NCBI GenBank assembly: GCA_023662865.1
Contig: JAMPIK010000002.1
Location: forward strand, 124,001-188,000
Direction of reading: 5' to 3'
Length of the DNA stretch: 64,000 nucleotides
Origin: Prevotella sp.
GTDB taxonomy: Bacteria > Bacteroidota > Bacteroidia > Bacteroidales > Muribaculaceae
Each line of letters opens with the position of its first letter. The stretch's first letter is position 1. Made by a program: the position numbers and the translations under genes. Below the pieces are notes generated by a model. The model did no database searches. It was not told where the DNA came from and saw only the letters and a list, made by a program, of their open reading frames with translations. Shown piece after piece: positions 7,707 through 16,443 of this stretch.

Positions 7707-8360
7707 ATGTTAGCAACTGCCGCACCGGCTGCCGCCGCGCAGCCCACACTCTGGGACCTCGTACTCGACGGAGGTTTGATTATGATACCCCTCGCCCTGC
7801 TCCTGCTGCTCAGTATTTACATTTTCTCCGAGCGCTGTTGGAGCATAAACCGGGCTATGCACTCTGACAAAACGTTTATGAAACGCATACGCGACTGCGT
7901 GATGGAGGGAGACATGGACAATGCCGTGCGCCTCTGCAAGAAGAACGATACCTCCACAGCGCGCCTTGTACTCAAAGGAATAACACGTATCGGCCGCCCT
8001 ACACAAGAGGTAATGACCGCCATTGAGAACACCGCCAACATTGAGGTTTCCAACCTCGGAAAAGGGCTGACATGGCTTTCCACCACCGCTGCCGGAGCAC
8101 CCATGCTCGGATTCCTCGGCACTGTGATAGGTATGATGGAGGCCTTCATGGATATGAGCGCGGCCGGAACAGCCGCGGACATCAACACCCTGAGCAGCGG
8201 CATATCACTGGCTCTTGTCACCACCGTAGCCGGACTTATTGTCGGCGTAATCGCGCTGTTTGCTTACAACTATCTGGTGTCGCGCATAGACCGCGCCATG
8301 ACCGACATGGAAGCCAAAACCATGGAATTCATGGATATGCTCAATGAGCCGGCTTGCTGA
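7707..8360 (+). CDS. exbB: MotA/TolQ/ExbB proton channel family protein
   Basis: 217 residues from ATG 7707. An in-frame start further upstream would lie inside pdxJ, so this start is preferred. Ala/Pro-rich N-terminus, first membrane helix about residues 21-42 (GGLIMIPLALLLLLSIYIFSE), a cytoplasmic loop, then two helices near residues 125-150 and 165-195. GLTWLSTTAAGAPMLGFLGTVIGMMEAF is the typical ExbB/TolQ channel motif. It forms the proton channel with ExbD and powers TonB-dependent transport or envelope tension. The ExbD-type and TonB-type genes follow directly. Confidence 0.92.
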   Translation: MLATAAPAAAAQPTLWDLVLDGGLIMIPLALLLLLSIYIFSERCWSINRAMHSDKTFMKRIRDCVMEGDMDNAVRLCKKNDTSTARLVLKGITRIGRPTQEVMTAIENTANIEVSNLGKGLTWLSTTAAGAPMLGFLGTVIGMMEAFMDMSAAGTAADINTLSSGISLALVTTVAGLIVGVIALFAYNYLVSRIDRAMTDMEAKTMEFMDMLNEPAC

Positions 8361-8402
8361 GAATTACTCACATAAAGTTTCCATTTCATAAAAAACGGAA
8401 AA

Positions 8403-8837
8403 GTGTCATTAAAACGTCAATTCAACACTCTGTCGGCATTTTCAATGTCCTCAATGGCAGACGTAATCTTCCTGTTGCTGATATTCTTCATGATTACTTC
8501 AACGCTGATTATCCCCTCCGCCTTGGATGTAAATCTGCCCGAAAGCACCGAGCAGACCATGGAAAAGCCCAAGACAGAAGTATATATAGACTCATTGAGC
8601 CAACTGTATTTGGTAGCCGACCGCAACGACTCCATTGCGGATAGCCGCATACCCCACCCGGTTTCCACCGAGGAGTTGCAAACCTCTCTCGTGGCAATAC
8701 GTCAGGCCAACCCGGAGCAGGCCGTGGCTCTCTATGCCGACAGCATTGTGCCTTACGCTTCGGTAATCCGTGTGCTCGACATGGCCGCCTCCAACGATAT
8801 TAAAATAGTGCTTGCCACACACCCCGTGTCACGATGA
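8403..8837 (+). CDS. exbD: ExbD/TolR family biopolymer transport protein
   Basis: 144 residues starting at GTG 8403, the only start that keeps the conserved N-terminus (MSLKRQFNTLSAFSMSSMADVIFLLLIFFMITSTLI). The single helix contains the MADVIFLLLIFF motif, whose Asp carries protons in ExbD/TolR. The rest is the periplasmic domain, ending DMAASNDIKIVLATHP. Its stop overlaps the next start (ATGA), a sign of translational coupling. Confidence 0.92.
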   Translation: MSLKRQFNTLSAFSMSSMADVIFLLLIFFMITSTLIIPSALDVNLPESTEQTMEKPKTEVYIDSLSQLYLVADRNDSIADSRIPHPVSTEELQTSLVAIRQANPEQAVALYADSIVPYASVIRVLDMAASNDIKIVLATHPVSR

Positions 8838-9637
8838 AACGACCCACGACAGCACAAAATATTGCAATGAGCATAACGGCGGTGACGGCTTTATTCCTAC
8901 TGTTGCTGCTGTTCGGTTGTCATTTGCAACTACCCGCTCCGGTCGCGGATAAATCCGAAAAACACCTCACCATGGCCGACCCGGAAGATATGCTTGACCC
9001 GCTCGACGAGGATATGTTTATCGAACCGGAGATTGCCGACCTCGGCGAGCCGGACAATATGGAAGCGGTAGAAGACGCGCTCACCCCGCAAGGGGAGCCG
9101 GAACAGTCGGAGACTCCCAATGAGCAATTGGTGGTGAACGGACCAAACTCCAACGACGACCCAAGCCCCGAAACTCTCGTTGCCACTCCCAAGCCAAACC
9201 CCAAAGCGCAGACCACCACTCCCTCTCAAAAAGACAAGCCCGACCAAAAGATACAAAGTGCCGAAGAGAGCGTGAATGTCTCTTTCAACAACGGCAAGCG
9301 CACCGGCAAAAGCTCTTCCGCCCAATCCGGCAAAGGCTCTTCCGAGTCCGGCCAAGCCAGAGGTGAAGCACAGGGAGGCCGTTCTCTTATAAAGCCGTAT
9401 CCCGGAATTACCGGCTTCACTATCAGCAACCCGATTACGGTACACGTCACTGTGCAAGTTACAGACAAAGGCCTTGTTGTGCCGGGGTCTGCAAACGTGA
9501 TTGATTTGAATAAGAAATACACTGATTTGCGTGCCAAACTGAAAAGTGCCTCCGAAAAAACACATTGGACTCCCAAGAAAGGTGCTCCCACAGTGCAAGG
9601 CACAATAACATGGACACTTCTTCCCGGAACAAAATAA
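8834..9637 (+). CDS. TonB-like energy transducer
   Basis: 267 residues, overlapping exbD by 4 bases. One N-terminal membrane helix (about 15-30), then a long acidic Pro/Glu/Ser-rich periplasmic spacer (about 45-190). A small beta-rich C-terminal domain reads NPITVHVTVQVTDKGLVVPGSANV. The architecture and position after exbB-exbD indicate a TonB/TolA-like transducer. A canonical YP motif is weak (only PYPGITGF), so which outer-membrane partner it serves is unknown. Confidence 0.75.
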   Translation: MKRPTTAQNIAMSITAVTALFLLLLLFGCHLQLPAPVADKSEKHLTMADPEDMLDPLDEDMFIEPEIADLGEPDNMEAVEDALTPQGEPEQSETPNEQLVVNGPNSNDDPSPETLVATPKPNPKAQTTTPSQKDKPDQKIQSAEESVNVSFNNGKRTGKSSSAQSGKGSSESGQARGEAQGGRSLIKPYPGITGFTISNPITVHVTVQVTDKGLVVPGSANVIDLNKKYTDLRAKLKSASEKTHWTPKKGAPTVQGTITWTLLPGTK

Positions 9638-9643
9638 CAAAAC

Positions 9644-10813
9644 ATGCCTACTCCAATTGAAATATCACCGGAAGTGACGCGCGTAAAGCAGCGTTTCTCG
9701 ATAGTGGGCAATTCACGCGCCTTGCTTGAAGCCATTGAGCGTGCCATAAAGGTTGCGCCCATAGACCTCAGCGTACTCGTCACCGGCGAAAGCGGTGCCG
9801 GCAAGGAGTTCTTTCCCAAGATTATACATAATTTCGGTGCGCGAAAGCATGCCAAATACATAGCCGTGAACTGCGGTGCGATACCGGAAGGCACCATCGA
9901 CTCCGAGCTGTTCGGCCACGAGAAAGGCTCGTTTACCGGCGCACTGTCCACCCGAAAGGGGTATTTTGAGGAGGCCGACGGCGGCACGGTGTTTCTTGAT
10001 GAAGTGGCCGAGTTGCCGCTCACCACACAGGCCCGACTGCTGCGTGTACTTGAAACCGGCGAGTTCCTGAAAGTGGGTTCTTCGCAGGTGCAACGCGCCA
10101 ATGTGCGTGTAGTGGCGGCCACCAATGTAGACCTTGTAAAGGCCGTGGCCGAAGGGCGTTTCCGTGAAGATTTGTATTACCGCCTCTCCACAGTGCAGAT
10201 ACAAGTACCCTCCCTTCACGACCGAGGCCAGGACATTATCCTGCTCGCGCGCAAGTTCGCTTCGGATTTTGCCGAGAAATATATGACCCCGGCCATCACC
10301 TTTGCCGAAGATGCACGCCGCATGATGCTGCTGTACCGCTGGCCCGGCAATGTGCGTCAACTCAAGAATGTTGTGGAGCAGGCGGCTCTGTTCCACGCCG
10401 GCGAGGAGGTTGATGCGCAAATGCTGTCGGAGTTCATGCCGCGCCGAGACCGCACGGAGCTGGCCACTCGCCAAGCCACTCCCTCCTATGAGAGTGAGCG
10501 CGAAATGCTCTGGCACACCATATTGTCTTTGCGCAGCGAAATTCAAGTGCTCCGGGCAGCCATGCAAGGCGATGTAGATGCCGATGATACCGACAGCGAG
10601 AAGCCTTTCACCATACCGAAAAGCAGCTCCGTAATCCCCTATGAGCAGCCGGACTTCACCCCATATGAGCCGGCTTCGCTTGAGGAGAATGAGCGTCAGG
10701 CCATAATCCATGCCCTCGACCGCTGCGGAGGTGTGCGCAAACGCGCTGCCAAGGAGTTGAACATCTCCGAAAGAACCCTTTATCGCAAAATCAAAGAATA
10801 TGGCCTTGACTGA
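9644..10813 (+). CDS. sigma-54-dependent Fis-family transcriptional activator
   Basis: 389 residues. The AAA+ domain starts almost at the N-terminus, so there is no receiver or sensing domain. Walker A GESGAGKE is near residue 50. The RpoN-contacting loop reads GSFTGA instead of the common GAFTGA. Walker B is GGTVFLDEV, followed by RFREDLYYRLSTVQIQVPSL and RWPGNVRQLKNVVE. After a linker of about 100 residues comes a Fis-type HTH (ALDRCGGVRKRAAKELNISERTLYRKI). It should activate sigma-54 promoters, but its signal input is not visible. It lies between the tonB-like gene and lptE, overlapping lptE by 14 bases. Confidence 0.92.
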   Translation: MPTPIEISPEVTRVKQRFSIVGNSRALLEAIERAIKVAPIDLSVLVTGESGAGKEFFPKIIHNFGARKHAKYIAVNCGAIPEGTIDSELFGHEKGSFTGALSTRKGYFEEADGGTVFLDEVAELPLTTQARLLRVLETGEFLKVGSSQVQRANVRVVAATNVDLVKAVAEGRFREDLYYRLSTVQIQVPSLHDRGQDIILLARKFASDFAEKYMTPAITFAEDARRMMLLYRWPGNVRQLKNVVEQAALFHAGEEVDAQMLSEFMPRRDRTELATRQATPSYESEREMLWHTILSLRSEIQVLRAAMQGDVDADDTDSEKPFTIPKSSSVIPYEQPDFTPYEPASLEENERQAIIHALDRCGGVRKRAAKELNISERTLYRKIKEYGLD

Positions 10814-11333
10814 CAAGCTTCTGCATAAACTCGTGCTTATCCCGGCAATACTTTGTCTGTTACTGACGGGCGGCTGTATTCCAAGCTACAAACTGAACGG
10901 CTCGGCGATTAACTATGACATTTACAAGACAATAAACATCGGCGAGTTCCCCATTCGCGCCGCGCTCGTCTACCCGCCGTTGCAGCAGACTTTCGAGAAT
11001 GAGCTGCTCGATGCCGTCACTCGCCAAACACGCCTTCAAGAGGTGGACACTCCCGGCACCGACTTGGAAATGACCGGAGAGATAACCGGCTACAACCTCA
11101 CCCCGCAGGCCGTGGGCGAAGACGCTTACGCTACTCAGACACGCCTCACAATCACTGTGCGTTTAAAATATACCGACCACAAGAACGAGGCCAATTCTTT
11201 GGATCAGACGTTCTCCGCTTACCGCGACTTCTCAAGCTCGGAAATGCTCACTGATGTGCAGGACGAGCTGTGTCGCCAGATAAGCGAAGACCTTGTCGAC
11301 CTGATATTTAACGTAACCCTCGGCAATTGGTAA
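10800..11333 (+). CDS. lptE: LptE family LPS-assembly lipoprotein
   Basis: 177 residues. A signal peptide with a clear lipobox (LCLLLTGGC, Cys about residue 26) is followed by SYKLNGSAINYDIYKTINIGEFPIRA, the start typical of Bacteroidetes LptE. The protein is expected at the inner face of the outer membrane as plug partner of LptD in LPS transport. It overlaps the activator gene by 14 bases, which argues for one transcript. Confidence 0.85.
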   Translation: MALTDKLLHKLVLIPAILCLLLTGGCIPSYKLNGSAINYDIYKTINIGEFPIRAALVYPPLQQTFENELLDAVTRQTRLQEVDTPGTDLEMTGEITGYNLTPQAVGEDAYATQTRLTITVRLKYTDHKNEANSLDQTFSAYRDFSSSEMLTDVQDELCRQISEDLVDLIFNVTLGNW

Positions 11334-11335
11334 TC

Positions 11336-12103
11336 ATGAACTCCTCAATATACAATCCCGACACCTCCCCGACTCTCGCACAGGCTCAGGAGCTTCTGCG
11401 ACAGTATCCGTATTTCATCCTGCCGCTTCTGCAAGCGGCTAAGGCGAACGGCCTTGACTCTCTTCCCGAGGTGAGAAGGACTCCCCTGCTTCAACGCCTG
11501 TCCATATGCTTCAATTCGCAGCAAGGGCTGAGCCGCGCTCTCGGCGAACAAGCTCCCCTATTTGACAATTTCTACCCCGATGAGCGTGTCTCCACCCCCG
11601 ACACTATGGACACAATAGACACATTCCTGTCAAACTTCGGCGCATCAAACCCGAATGAAACAGAAGCTCTCGAGAAGCTGATTTTCAGCGGCACGCCGGA
11701 TTATGGCGCCGTCCTCGCCGCCGAAGAGAAAAACTCCGTCCCCTCCTCGGAGGAGCTTGCCGACCCCAACCTCTCGGAGCAAGAAAAGCTGATAAACTCC
11801 TTTATAGCAGCGAACCACTCCCCGGCGCCTCCTCTCCGGCAAGAGAAAAACGAAAAGCCGGCGGAAATTAAAAAATCCGAAAAACAGAACAACGAAAAGC
11901 CGGCGGTTGAAAAGTCCGCGAAAAACCCCGAAACAGCCCCACTCACAGAGAGTTTGGTGCGAATTCTCATAAAAAATCGTAATTATTCAAAGGCAATTGA
12001 AATTATTTCCGAATTAAGTTTGAATAATCCAAAAAAAAGTATTTACTTTGCAGACCAAATACGGTTTCTCCGCAAACTGATTATTAACGAAAACAAAAAA
12101 TAA
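11336..12103 (+). CDS. conserved Bacteroidales protein between lptE and secG, hypothetical
   Basis: 255 residues from ATG 11336; a TTG three codons earlier would overlap the lptE stop. The N-terminal part is helical (LAQAQELLRQYPYFILPLLQAAK). The middle is a Lys/Glu/Pro-rich disordered linker (about 150-205). The C-terminal repeat-like segment (LVRILIKNRNYSKAIEIISELSLNNPKKSIYFADQIRFLRKLI) looks like one or two TPR-type helices. No signal peptide. The position between lptE and secG is recurrent in the order. The function is not known; protein-protein interaction is the best guess. Confidence 0.8.
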   Translation: MNSSIYNPDTSPTLAQAQELLRQYPYFILPLLQAAKANGLDSLPEVRRTPLLQRLSICFNSQQGLSRALGEQAPLFDNFYPDERVSTPDTMDTIDTFLSNFGASNPNETEALEKLIFSGTPDYGAVLAAEEKNSVPSSEELADPNLSEQEKLINSFIAANHSPAPPLRQEKNEKPAEIKKSEKQNNEKPAVEKSAKNPETAPLTESLVRILIKNRNYSKAIEIISELSLNNPKKSIYFADQIRFLRKLIINENKK

Positions 12104-12108
12104 GACAA

Positions 12109-12468
12109 ATGTACGTATTTTTGGCCATCATCATCATTATCGCCGCCATCCTTCTGATTGGCGCCGTATTGATACAGAAATCCAAAGGCGGCGGCCTCGC
12201 CTCCAACTATGCCGGCGGCAACCAATACATGGGCTACCGCAAGACAACAGACTTCATTGAGAAAGCAACATGGAGCCTCGCAATCATCATCTGCGTGCTT
12301 TCTATCTGCTGCTCATTCGCCGTGAAGTCACCCACAGCAGCCAAGTCAGCCATCGTCACCGAGCAGACCCAACAGACCAAAGCCGCCCCCGGCCGGCAGG
12401 GAGCATCTGCCGGTCAGCAACAAGCTCCGGCACAGCAAGCCCCGGCACAACAGCAACCCTCAAAATAA
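12109..12468 (+). CDS. secG: preprotein translocase subunit SecG
   Basis: 119 residues. Two membrane helices (about 2-22 and 52-74) flank the conserved cytoplasmic KSKGGGLASNYAGGNQYMGYRKTTDFIEKATW. The C-terminal tail is Gln/Ala/Pro-rich (QQQAPAQQAPAQ) and low in complexity. SecG assists SecYE during protein export. It is the last gene of the pdxJ-to-secG run, and a palindrome at 12475 follows the stop. Confidence 0.93.
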   Translation: MYVFLAIIIIIAAILLIGAVLIQKSKGGGLASNYAGGNQYMGYRKTTDFIEKATWSLAIIICVLSICCSFAVKSPTAAKSAIVTEQTQQTKAAPGRQGASAGQQQAPAQQAPAQQQPSK

Positions 12469-12474
12469 TGAGTA

Positions 12475-12496
12475 GGGACGCACCATGGTGCGTCCC
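12475..12496. repeat. intergenic palindrome, CCATGG-centred
   Basis: A perfect 22-bp palindrome with GGGACGCACC and GGTGCGTCCC arms around AT. It begins right after TA, as in the other GC-rich palindromes of this window (13356, 13421, 55206), and shares their outer GGG-CG...CG-CCC arms. It lies between secG and the secreted-protein gene and may also act as a transcript end. Confidence 0.7.
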
Positions 12497-12532
12497 CAAA
12501 ATACCACAAACAACCATAAAACAAAACACTAT

Positions 12533-13225
12533 ATGAAGAAAATTTTACTCACAGCACTATTGGCAGCAGCCGGAGCAGGCATGGCTTCCGCCCAGTCTTT
12601 CGAGACGTACTTGGCTTTTTCGGAAGAAGACGCGAACGCAGGAAATTACGAACTCGTTACCAATGGAAATACATATAAGGCTGCTTATGCAGTAGACGGC
12701 GAAGAAATCAGCTTGACAATATACCCGAAATTTACCAACAAGACAAATCAGGAGATGTATATGTCAATGAATGTCAAACCGATTAAGTCTGTATCCAATG
12801 CGGCTGATTTAGGTATATCCGACCCCGATTTTTCAACTTGTATTTTCGGAAACTGTCCGACGCCGGAATTTAAAAACGGAGTATATCATTATGAGACATT
12901 CCCTGGAAACTATATTCCCGCCAACGGAACATCTCCCGGTCGTTTTGGCGAACACTCCGGATTTCATGTTTTCTTTGACAACGCAGCAGATATAGAAAAA
13001 TTCAGCATGGACTATGTGTGGGAATATATAATAGAAGCAGCCGGTGAAACACAAACGTTCACTGTACTTTTCCAAACTCCCAACGTAGCCGGAGTTGAGG
13101 GTATCGCTGCTGACAACACTGAGGCTGAATACTTCAACCTTCAGGGTCTGCGCGTAGCCACTCCCGACGCCGGTCAGCTCTACATCAAGCGCCAAGGTGG
13201 CAAAGCCTCCAAGGTGGTATTCTAA
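12533..13225 (+). CDS. secreted protein with C-terminal sorting-like motif, hypothetical
   Basis: 230 residues from ATG 12533; a longer in-frame start would run through the palindrome. A clean signal peptide (MKKILLTALLAAAGAGMASAQ) is followed by an acidic beta-rich domain (about 22-190) of unknown family. The last 35 residues (AEYFNLQGLRVATPDAGQLYIKRQGGKASKVVF) follow the 'Y-LQG-RV---G-YI---GK--K' pattern. That pattern is frequent at the C-termini of surface proteins in Prevotella and Muribaculaceae and resembles type IX secretion tails. Surface or outer-membrane destination is inference; no secretion genes are in the window. Confidence 0.75.
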   Translation: MKKILLTALLAAAGAGMASAQSFETYLAFSEEDANAGNYELVTNGNTYKAAYAVDGEEISLTIYPKFTNKTNQEMYMSMNVKPIKSVSNAADLGISDPDFSTCIFGNCPTPEFKNGVYHYETFPGNYIPANGTSPGRFGEHSGFHVFFDNAADIEKFSMDYVWEYIIEAAGETQTFTVLFQTPNVAGVEGIAADNTEAEYFNLQGLRVATPDAGQLYIKRQGGKASKVVF

Positions 13226-13259
13226 AAACAGGTAATCAAACCTTTCAAGCACTACTGAC

Positions 13260-13301
13260 AACCCCGAACACACGCGTCCAACCCCGTGAGTGTTCGGGGT
13301 T
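13260..13301 (+). terminator. hairpin after the secreted-protein gene
   Basis: Arms AACCCCGAACAC (13260-13271) and GTGTTCGGGGTT (13290-13301) form a perfect 12-bp stem with an 18-base loop, 34 bases after the stop. No long T-run follows. Confidence 0.5.
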
Positions 13302-13355
13302 CGCGCGCACATACACAGCCGCACATTCACCGAAGGCCGCATTCCAACCCGGTAC

Positions 13356-13375
13356 GGGCGTGATATATCACGCCC
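13356..13375. repeat. intergenic palindrome, ATAT-centred, copy 1
   Basis: A perfect 20-bp palindrome, GGGCGTGATA plus its complement TATCACGCCC. The same core occurs 65 bases further on and, with one symmetric change, at 55206. Confidence 0.75.
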
Positions 13376-13420
13376 CCAAATTTAAAAAATCACTCGGGGG
13401 ATGTTACACTCAACGCACCG

Positions 13421-13442
13421 GGGGCGTGATATATCACGCCCC
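13421..13442. repeat. intergenic palindrome, ATAT-centred, copy 2
   Basis: A perfect 22-bp palindrome with arms GGGGCGTGATA and TATCACGCCCC. Its 20-base core is identical to copy 1 at 13356-13375. It lies 30 bases beyond the queA stop, between two convergent genes. Confidence 0.75.
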
Positions 13443-13472
13443 TATATTTATAATATGATGTTTATTGGGGGA

Positions 13473-14543
13473 TTATTTCTTTTTGGGGTCGGCGCGGAGT
13501 ATGAGCATGGCATCGCCGTATGCGCCGAATTTGTAGCCTTCTTTCACGGCTATCTCGTAGGCTTTCATTATCAGGTCGTAACCTCCGAAGGCGGCTACCA
13601 TCATCAGCATAGTGGAGTATGGAAGGTGGAAGTTTGAAATCATCGAGGTGCAAACCGAAAATTCATACGGGGGGAAGATGAACTTGTTTGTCCACCCTTT
13701 TGTGGGCATGATGTGTCCGTCCATACAGACAGAGGTTGCAATCGCTCGCATTACGGAGGTACCTACGGCGCAAACGGCACTTTCTCTGTCTTTGGCGGCA
13801 TTGATTATGTCAACCAACTCACCGCTCACTTCCATGTCTTCCGAGTCCATGCGATGCTTTGTGAGATCTTCCACATCAATCTCTCGGAAATTGCCTCGGC
13901 CTGAATGCACGGTACAGTATGCACGTTCTATACCCTTTATTTCCATACGCTTAAGCAACTCACGACTGAAATGCAGCCCGGCTGCCGGAGCTACCACAGC
14001 TCCTTCATTTTTGGCAAAAAGACACTGATAATTTTCCGCGTCTGCCGGTTCGGGTTCGCGTTTGATGTAGTCGGGCAGCGGGGTCATGCCCATAGCGAAG
14101 AGCTGCTTCTTGAACTCATCGTGGTCACCGTCATAAAGGAAACGCAAGGTGCGTCCGCGAGAGGTGGTGTTGTCAATCACCTCGGCCACCATGCTTTCAT
14201 CATCGCCGAAATAGAGTTTGTTGCCGATACGGATTTTGCGTGCCGGCTCCACAAGCACGTCCCAGAACTTGTTGTCGGCATTGAGTTCGCGGAGCAAGAA
14301 CACCTCAATGCGCGCACCGGTCTTCTCCTTGTTGCCGTACAGGCGCGCCGGGAATACCATGGTATCGTTGAACACCATTACGTCTCCCTCATTGAAGTAG
14401 TTTATTACATCTTTGAAAGTGTGATGCTCTATTTCGCCGGTCATGGCATTGACTACCATCAGGCGGCACTCGTCGCGGTGCTTGGCCGGGTACTGAGCTA
14501 TCAGATTTTCAGGAAGATTGAATTTAAATTGTGAGAGTTTCAT
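13473..14543 (-). CDS. queA: S-adenosylmethionine:tRNA ribosyltransferase-isomerase
   Basis: 356 residues. QueA transfers and rearranges the ribose of SAM onto 7-aminomethyl-7-deazaguanine in tRNA to form epoxyqueuosine. Typical elements: N-terminal [59 protein letters not shown] and [20 protein letters not shown]. Full length. It is the last gene of the ftsX-DUF3098-uppP-truB-queA operon, 27 bases after truB. Confidence 0.96.
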   Translation of the reverse strand: MKLSQFKFNLPENLIAQYPAKHRDECRLMVVNAMTGEIEHHTFKDVINYFNEGDVMVFNDTMVFPARLYGNKEKTGARIEVFLLRELNADNKFWDVLVEPARKIRIGNKLYFGDDESMVAEVIDNTTSRGRTLRFLYDGDHDEFKKQLFAMGMTPLPDYIKREPEPADAENYQCLFAKNEGAVVAPAAGLHFSRELLKRMEIKGIERAYCTVHSGRGNFREIDVEDLTKHRMDSEDMEVSGELVDIINAAKDRESAVCAVGTSVMRAIATSVCMDGHIMPTKGWTNKFIFPPYEFSVCTSMISNFHLPYSTMLMMVAAFGGYDLIMKAYEIAVKEGYKFGAYGDAMLILRADPKKK

Positions 14544-14570
14544 ATGTTGTGGTATGTTTGGCGTATATGT

Positions 14571-15323
14571 TTATATATCAGTATCTTGTGGTTTTATAAC
14601 ACATTTTTCGGGTATGGGGTAATTCTCCGGGAATTCGAGAGTAGAACTCCATATCAGGTTGCGCACCCGCTCCGGTGTGAGGGCGTTTGCGATTGAGTAC
14701 TCCCCCACTCGGGTACGGCGAAGCGCGGTGAGGTGAGCACCGCTGTCGAGAGCCAGTCCGATGTCGCGAGCCAAGGCGCGTATGTATGTGCCTTTGCTGC
14801 ACACTACGCGTATCTTGATTATCGGCAAGTCAAACCGAAGCAACTCGATTTCATCAATTTGCAGCGACTTGGCTTTCAGCTCCGGCTCGGCACCTTTGCG
14901 CGCCAACAGATATGCGCGTTTGCCATCGACCTTCACTGCTGAAAACACCGGGGGAACCTGCATGATTGTGCCGGTAAAACTCTGCAATACTTGAAGAACG
15001 CGTTCGGGTGTGATATGTTCATACGGATACAGAGTATCAATCTGTTTTTCAAGGTCAAAGCTCGGGGTGGTGGCACCGAGGCGAATTGTTGCGACATACT
15101 CTTTGCGTCCGTCTTGCAGTTCGTCAATCCGCTTGGTTGCTTTGCCGGTGCAGATAATCAGCACCCCGGTAGCCATAGGGTCGAGAGTGCCGGCATGGCC
15201 TACTTTCACCTTTTTGAGGCCGAGCCGCCGACTAAGTACCCACCGGAGGCGTTTCACCACATCAAACGAGGTCCAACCCAGGGGCTTGTCCACACAGAAT
15301 ATTTCACCGCTGATGAAGTCCAT
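14571..15323 (-). CDS. truB: tRNA pseudouridine(55) synthase TruB
   Basis: 250 residues from ATG 15323, which overlaps the uppP stop as TAATG. A longer in-frame reading into uppP is not needed because MDFISGEIFCVDKPLGWTSFDVV is the usual N-terminus. The catalytic region is KVGHAGTLDPMATGVLIICTGKATK. It isomerises U55 of the T-loop. The one-base stop/start overlap suggests translational coupling to uppP. Confidence 0.95.
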   Translation of the reverse strand: MDFISGEIFCVDKPLGWTSFDVVKRLRWVLSRRLGLKKVKVGHAGTLDPMATGVLIICTGKATKRIDELQDGRKEYVATIRLGATTPSFDLEKQIDTLYPYEHITPERVLQVLQSFTGTIMQVPPVFSAVKVDGKRAYLLARKGAEPELKAKSLQIDEIELLRFDLPIIKIRVVCSKGTYIRALARDIGLALDSGAHLTALRRTRVGEYSIANALTPERVRNLIWSSTLEFPENYPIPEKCVIKPQDTDI

Positions 15324-16156
15324 TACCAAAGCAGACACAAAATTCCGACAATTACACAATAGATTGAGAACCAAATCAGTTTGCCTTTCTTCACCAAGGC
15401 AATCATCCATTTGCAAGCGACACACCCCACAAGGAATGCGCTCAAAAATCCTATAATCATTGCCATTGCGCCTACCGAGCCGCTGCTTTGCGCACCGGCG
15501 GCCGGTGAGAGCATCTTGCCCAAATCAAGAATTGCCTCGCCCACAATCGGCAATATCACCATCACAAAGGAGAATGTAGCCACTTGGTCGCGTTTGTCGC
15601 CCAACAGAATACCGGTAGCTATCGTGGTGCCTGAGCGGCTCAATCCCGGCAACACGGCCACAGCCTGTCCGCAGCCGATAATGAAAGCGTCCCACCATGA
15701 AATGTTGCGACCCTTGTTTGCCGACACCGGTTTGCCCGTAGCCCGGTCTATTCCGCTGAAATATGCAAAAGCCAAAAGCAATGCGGTGACTATCAGACAA
15801 CTGCCTACCACCACAAGCCCCTCGCCGAATATATCCTCAACATAATCTTTGAAGAAGACACCCACTATTCCCACCGGGATACAGCTCACGAGGATTTTGC
15901 ACACATATGTGAAGTCCGGGCCGCAGTCAAAGCGAAAGAAGCCAAGGGTAAGCTTCTTGAACATCGGCAGAAGGATTACAATTGTGGAGAGTACAGTAGC
16001 GGCATGAACCATCACATCAAATTGCAACGTTTGATCCACCGGCAAGTCAACCCCGAGTATTTCACGGAAGATTGCCAAATGGCCGCTTGAGCTTATCGGC
16101 AGATACTCCGAAGCTCCTTGCACTATGCCTAATATCAGCGCGGTCAGCCAATCCAT
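15323..16156 (-). CDS. uppP: undecaprenyl-diphosphatase UppP/BacA
   Basis: 277 residues, polytopic. It dephosphorylates undecaprenyl diphosphate to recycle the lipid carrier for peptidoglycan and O-antigen, and gives bacitracin tolerance. Signature motifs: GIVQGASEYLPISSSGHLAI near the N-terminus and AVLPGLSRSGTTIATGILLG near residue 170. Length is standard. It follows DUF3098 by 3 bases and is coupled to truB. Confidence 0.95.
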   Translation of the reverse strand: MDWLTALILGIVQGASEYLPISSSGHLAIFREILGVDLPVDQTLQFDVMVHAATVLSTIVILLPMFKKLTLGFFRFDCGPDFTYVCKILVSCIPVGIVGVFFKDYVEDIFGEGLVVVGSCLIVTALLLAFAYFSGIDRATGKPVSANKGRNISWWDAFIIGCGQAVAVLPGLSRSGTTIATGILLGDKRDQVATFSFVMVILPIVGEAILDLGKMLSPAAGAQSSGSVGAMAMIIGFLSAFLVGCVACKWMIALVKKGKLIWFSIYCVIVGILCLLW

Positions 16157-16159
16157 AGC

Positions 16160-16438
16160 TTACTTCTTTTTGGGAGTGTAAAGTATAGCGAATGCCATGG
16201 CTACAAAGCCGAGAAATGCAATGGCGGGACCCACTACTATGCGGCGCACGGAGAAGATATCGTAATTGAAAGTACTGCCCTCACCGTTGGCCGAACCGGT
16301 CATCAGCAAGAAGCCGACTATAATCATTACCAGCGAAACGGCCATGAATATAAAATTCTTTTTCACGAAAGGCTTTGTGCTGTCAGCATCCATAGGCTGC
16401 TCAGGGCGCATATTGTTTTTAATTTCAGTATTTTCCAT
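16160..16438 (-). CDS. DUF3098 family membrane protein
   Basis: 92 residues with a polar N-terminus, two membrane helices (about 28-48 and 68-86) and a Lys-rich end (YTPKKK). This is the conserved Bacteroidetes DUF3098 protein always found between ftsX and uppP. The function is unknown. Spacing is 5 bases after ftsX and 3 bases before uppP, so it is firmly inside the operon. Confidence 0.88.
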   Translation of the reverse strand: MENTEIKNNMRPEQPMDADSTKPFVKKNFIFMAVSLVMIIVGFLLMTGSANGEGSTFNYDIFSVRRIVVGPAIAFLGFVAMAFAILYTPKKK

Positions 16439-16443
16439 TCTTT

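Noticed and set aside
9226..10125. 299-codon minus-strand frame opposite the TonB-like and activator genes
   Set aside because: It crosses two real genes on the other strand and is rich in Ser/Thr/Arg without any recognisable motif.
9713..10816. Long open frame (367 codons) on the minus strand opposite the sigma-54 activator
   Set aside because: The plus strand carries a complete, motif-rich activator. The antisense reading has no domain features and is a by-product of codon bias.
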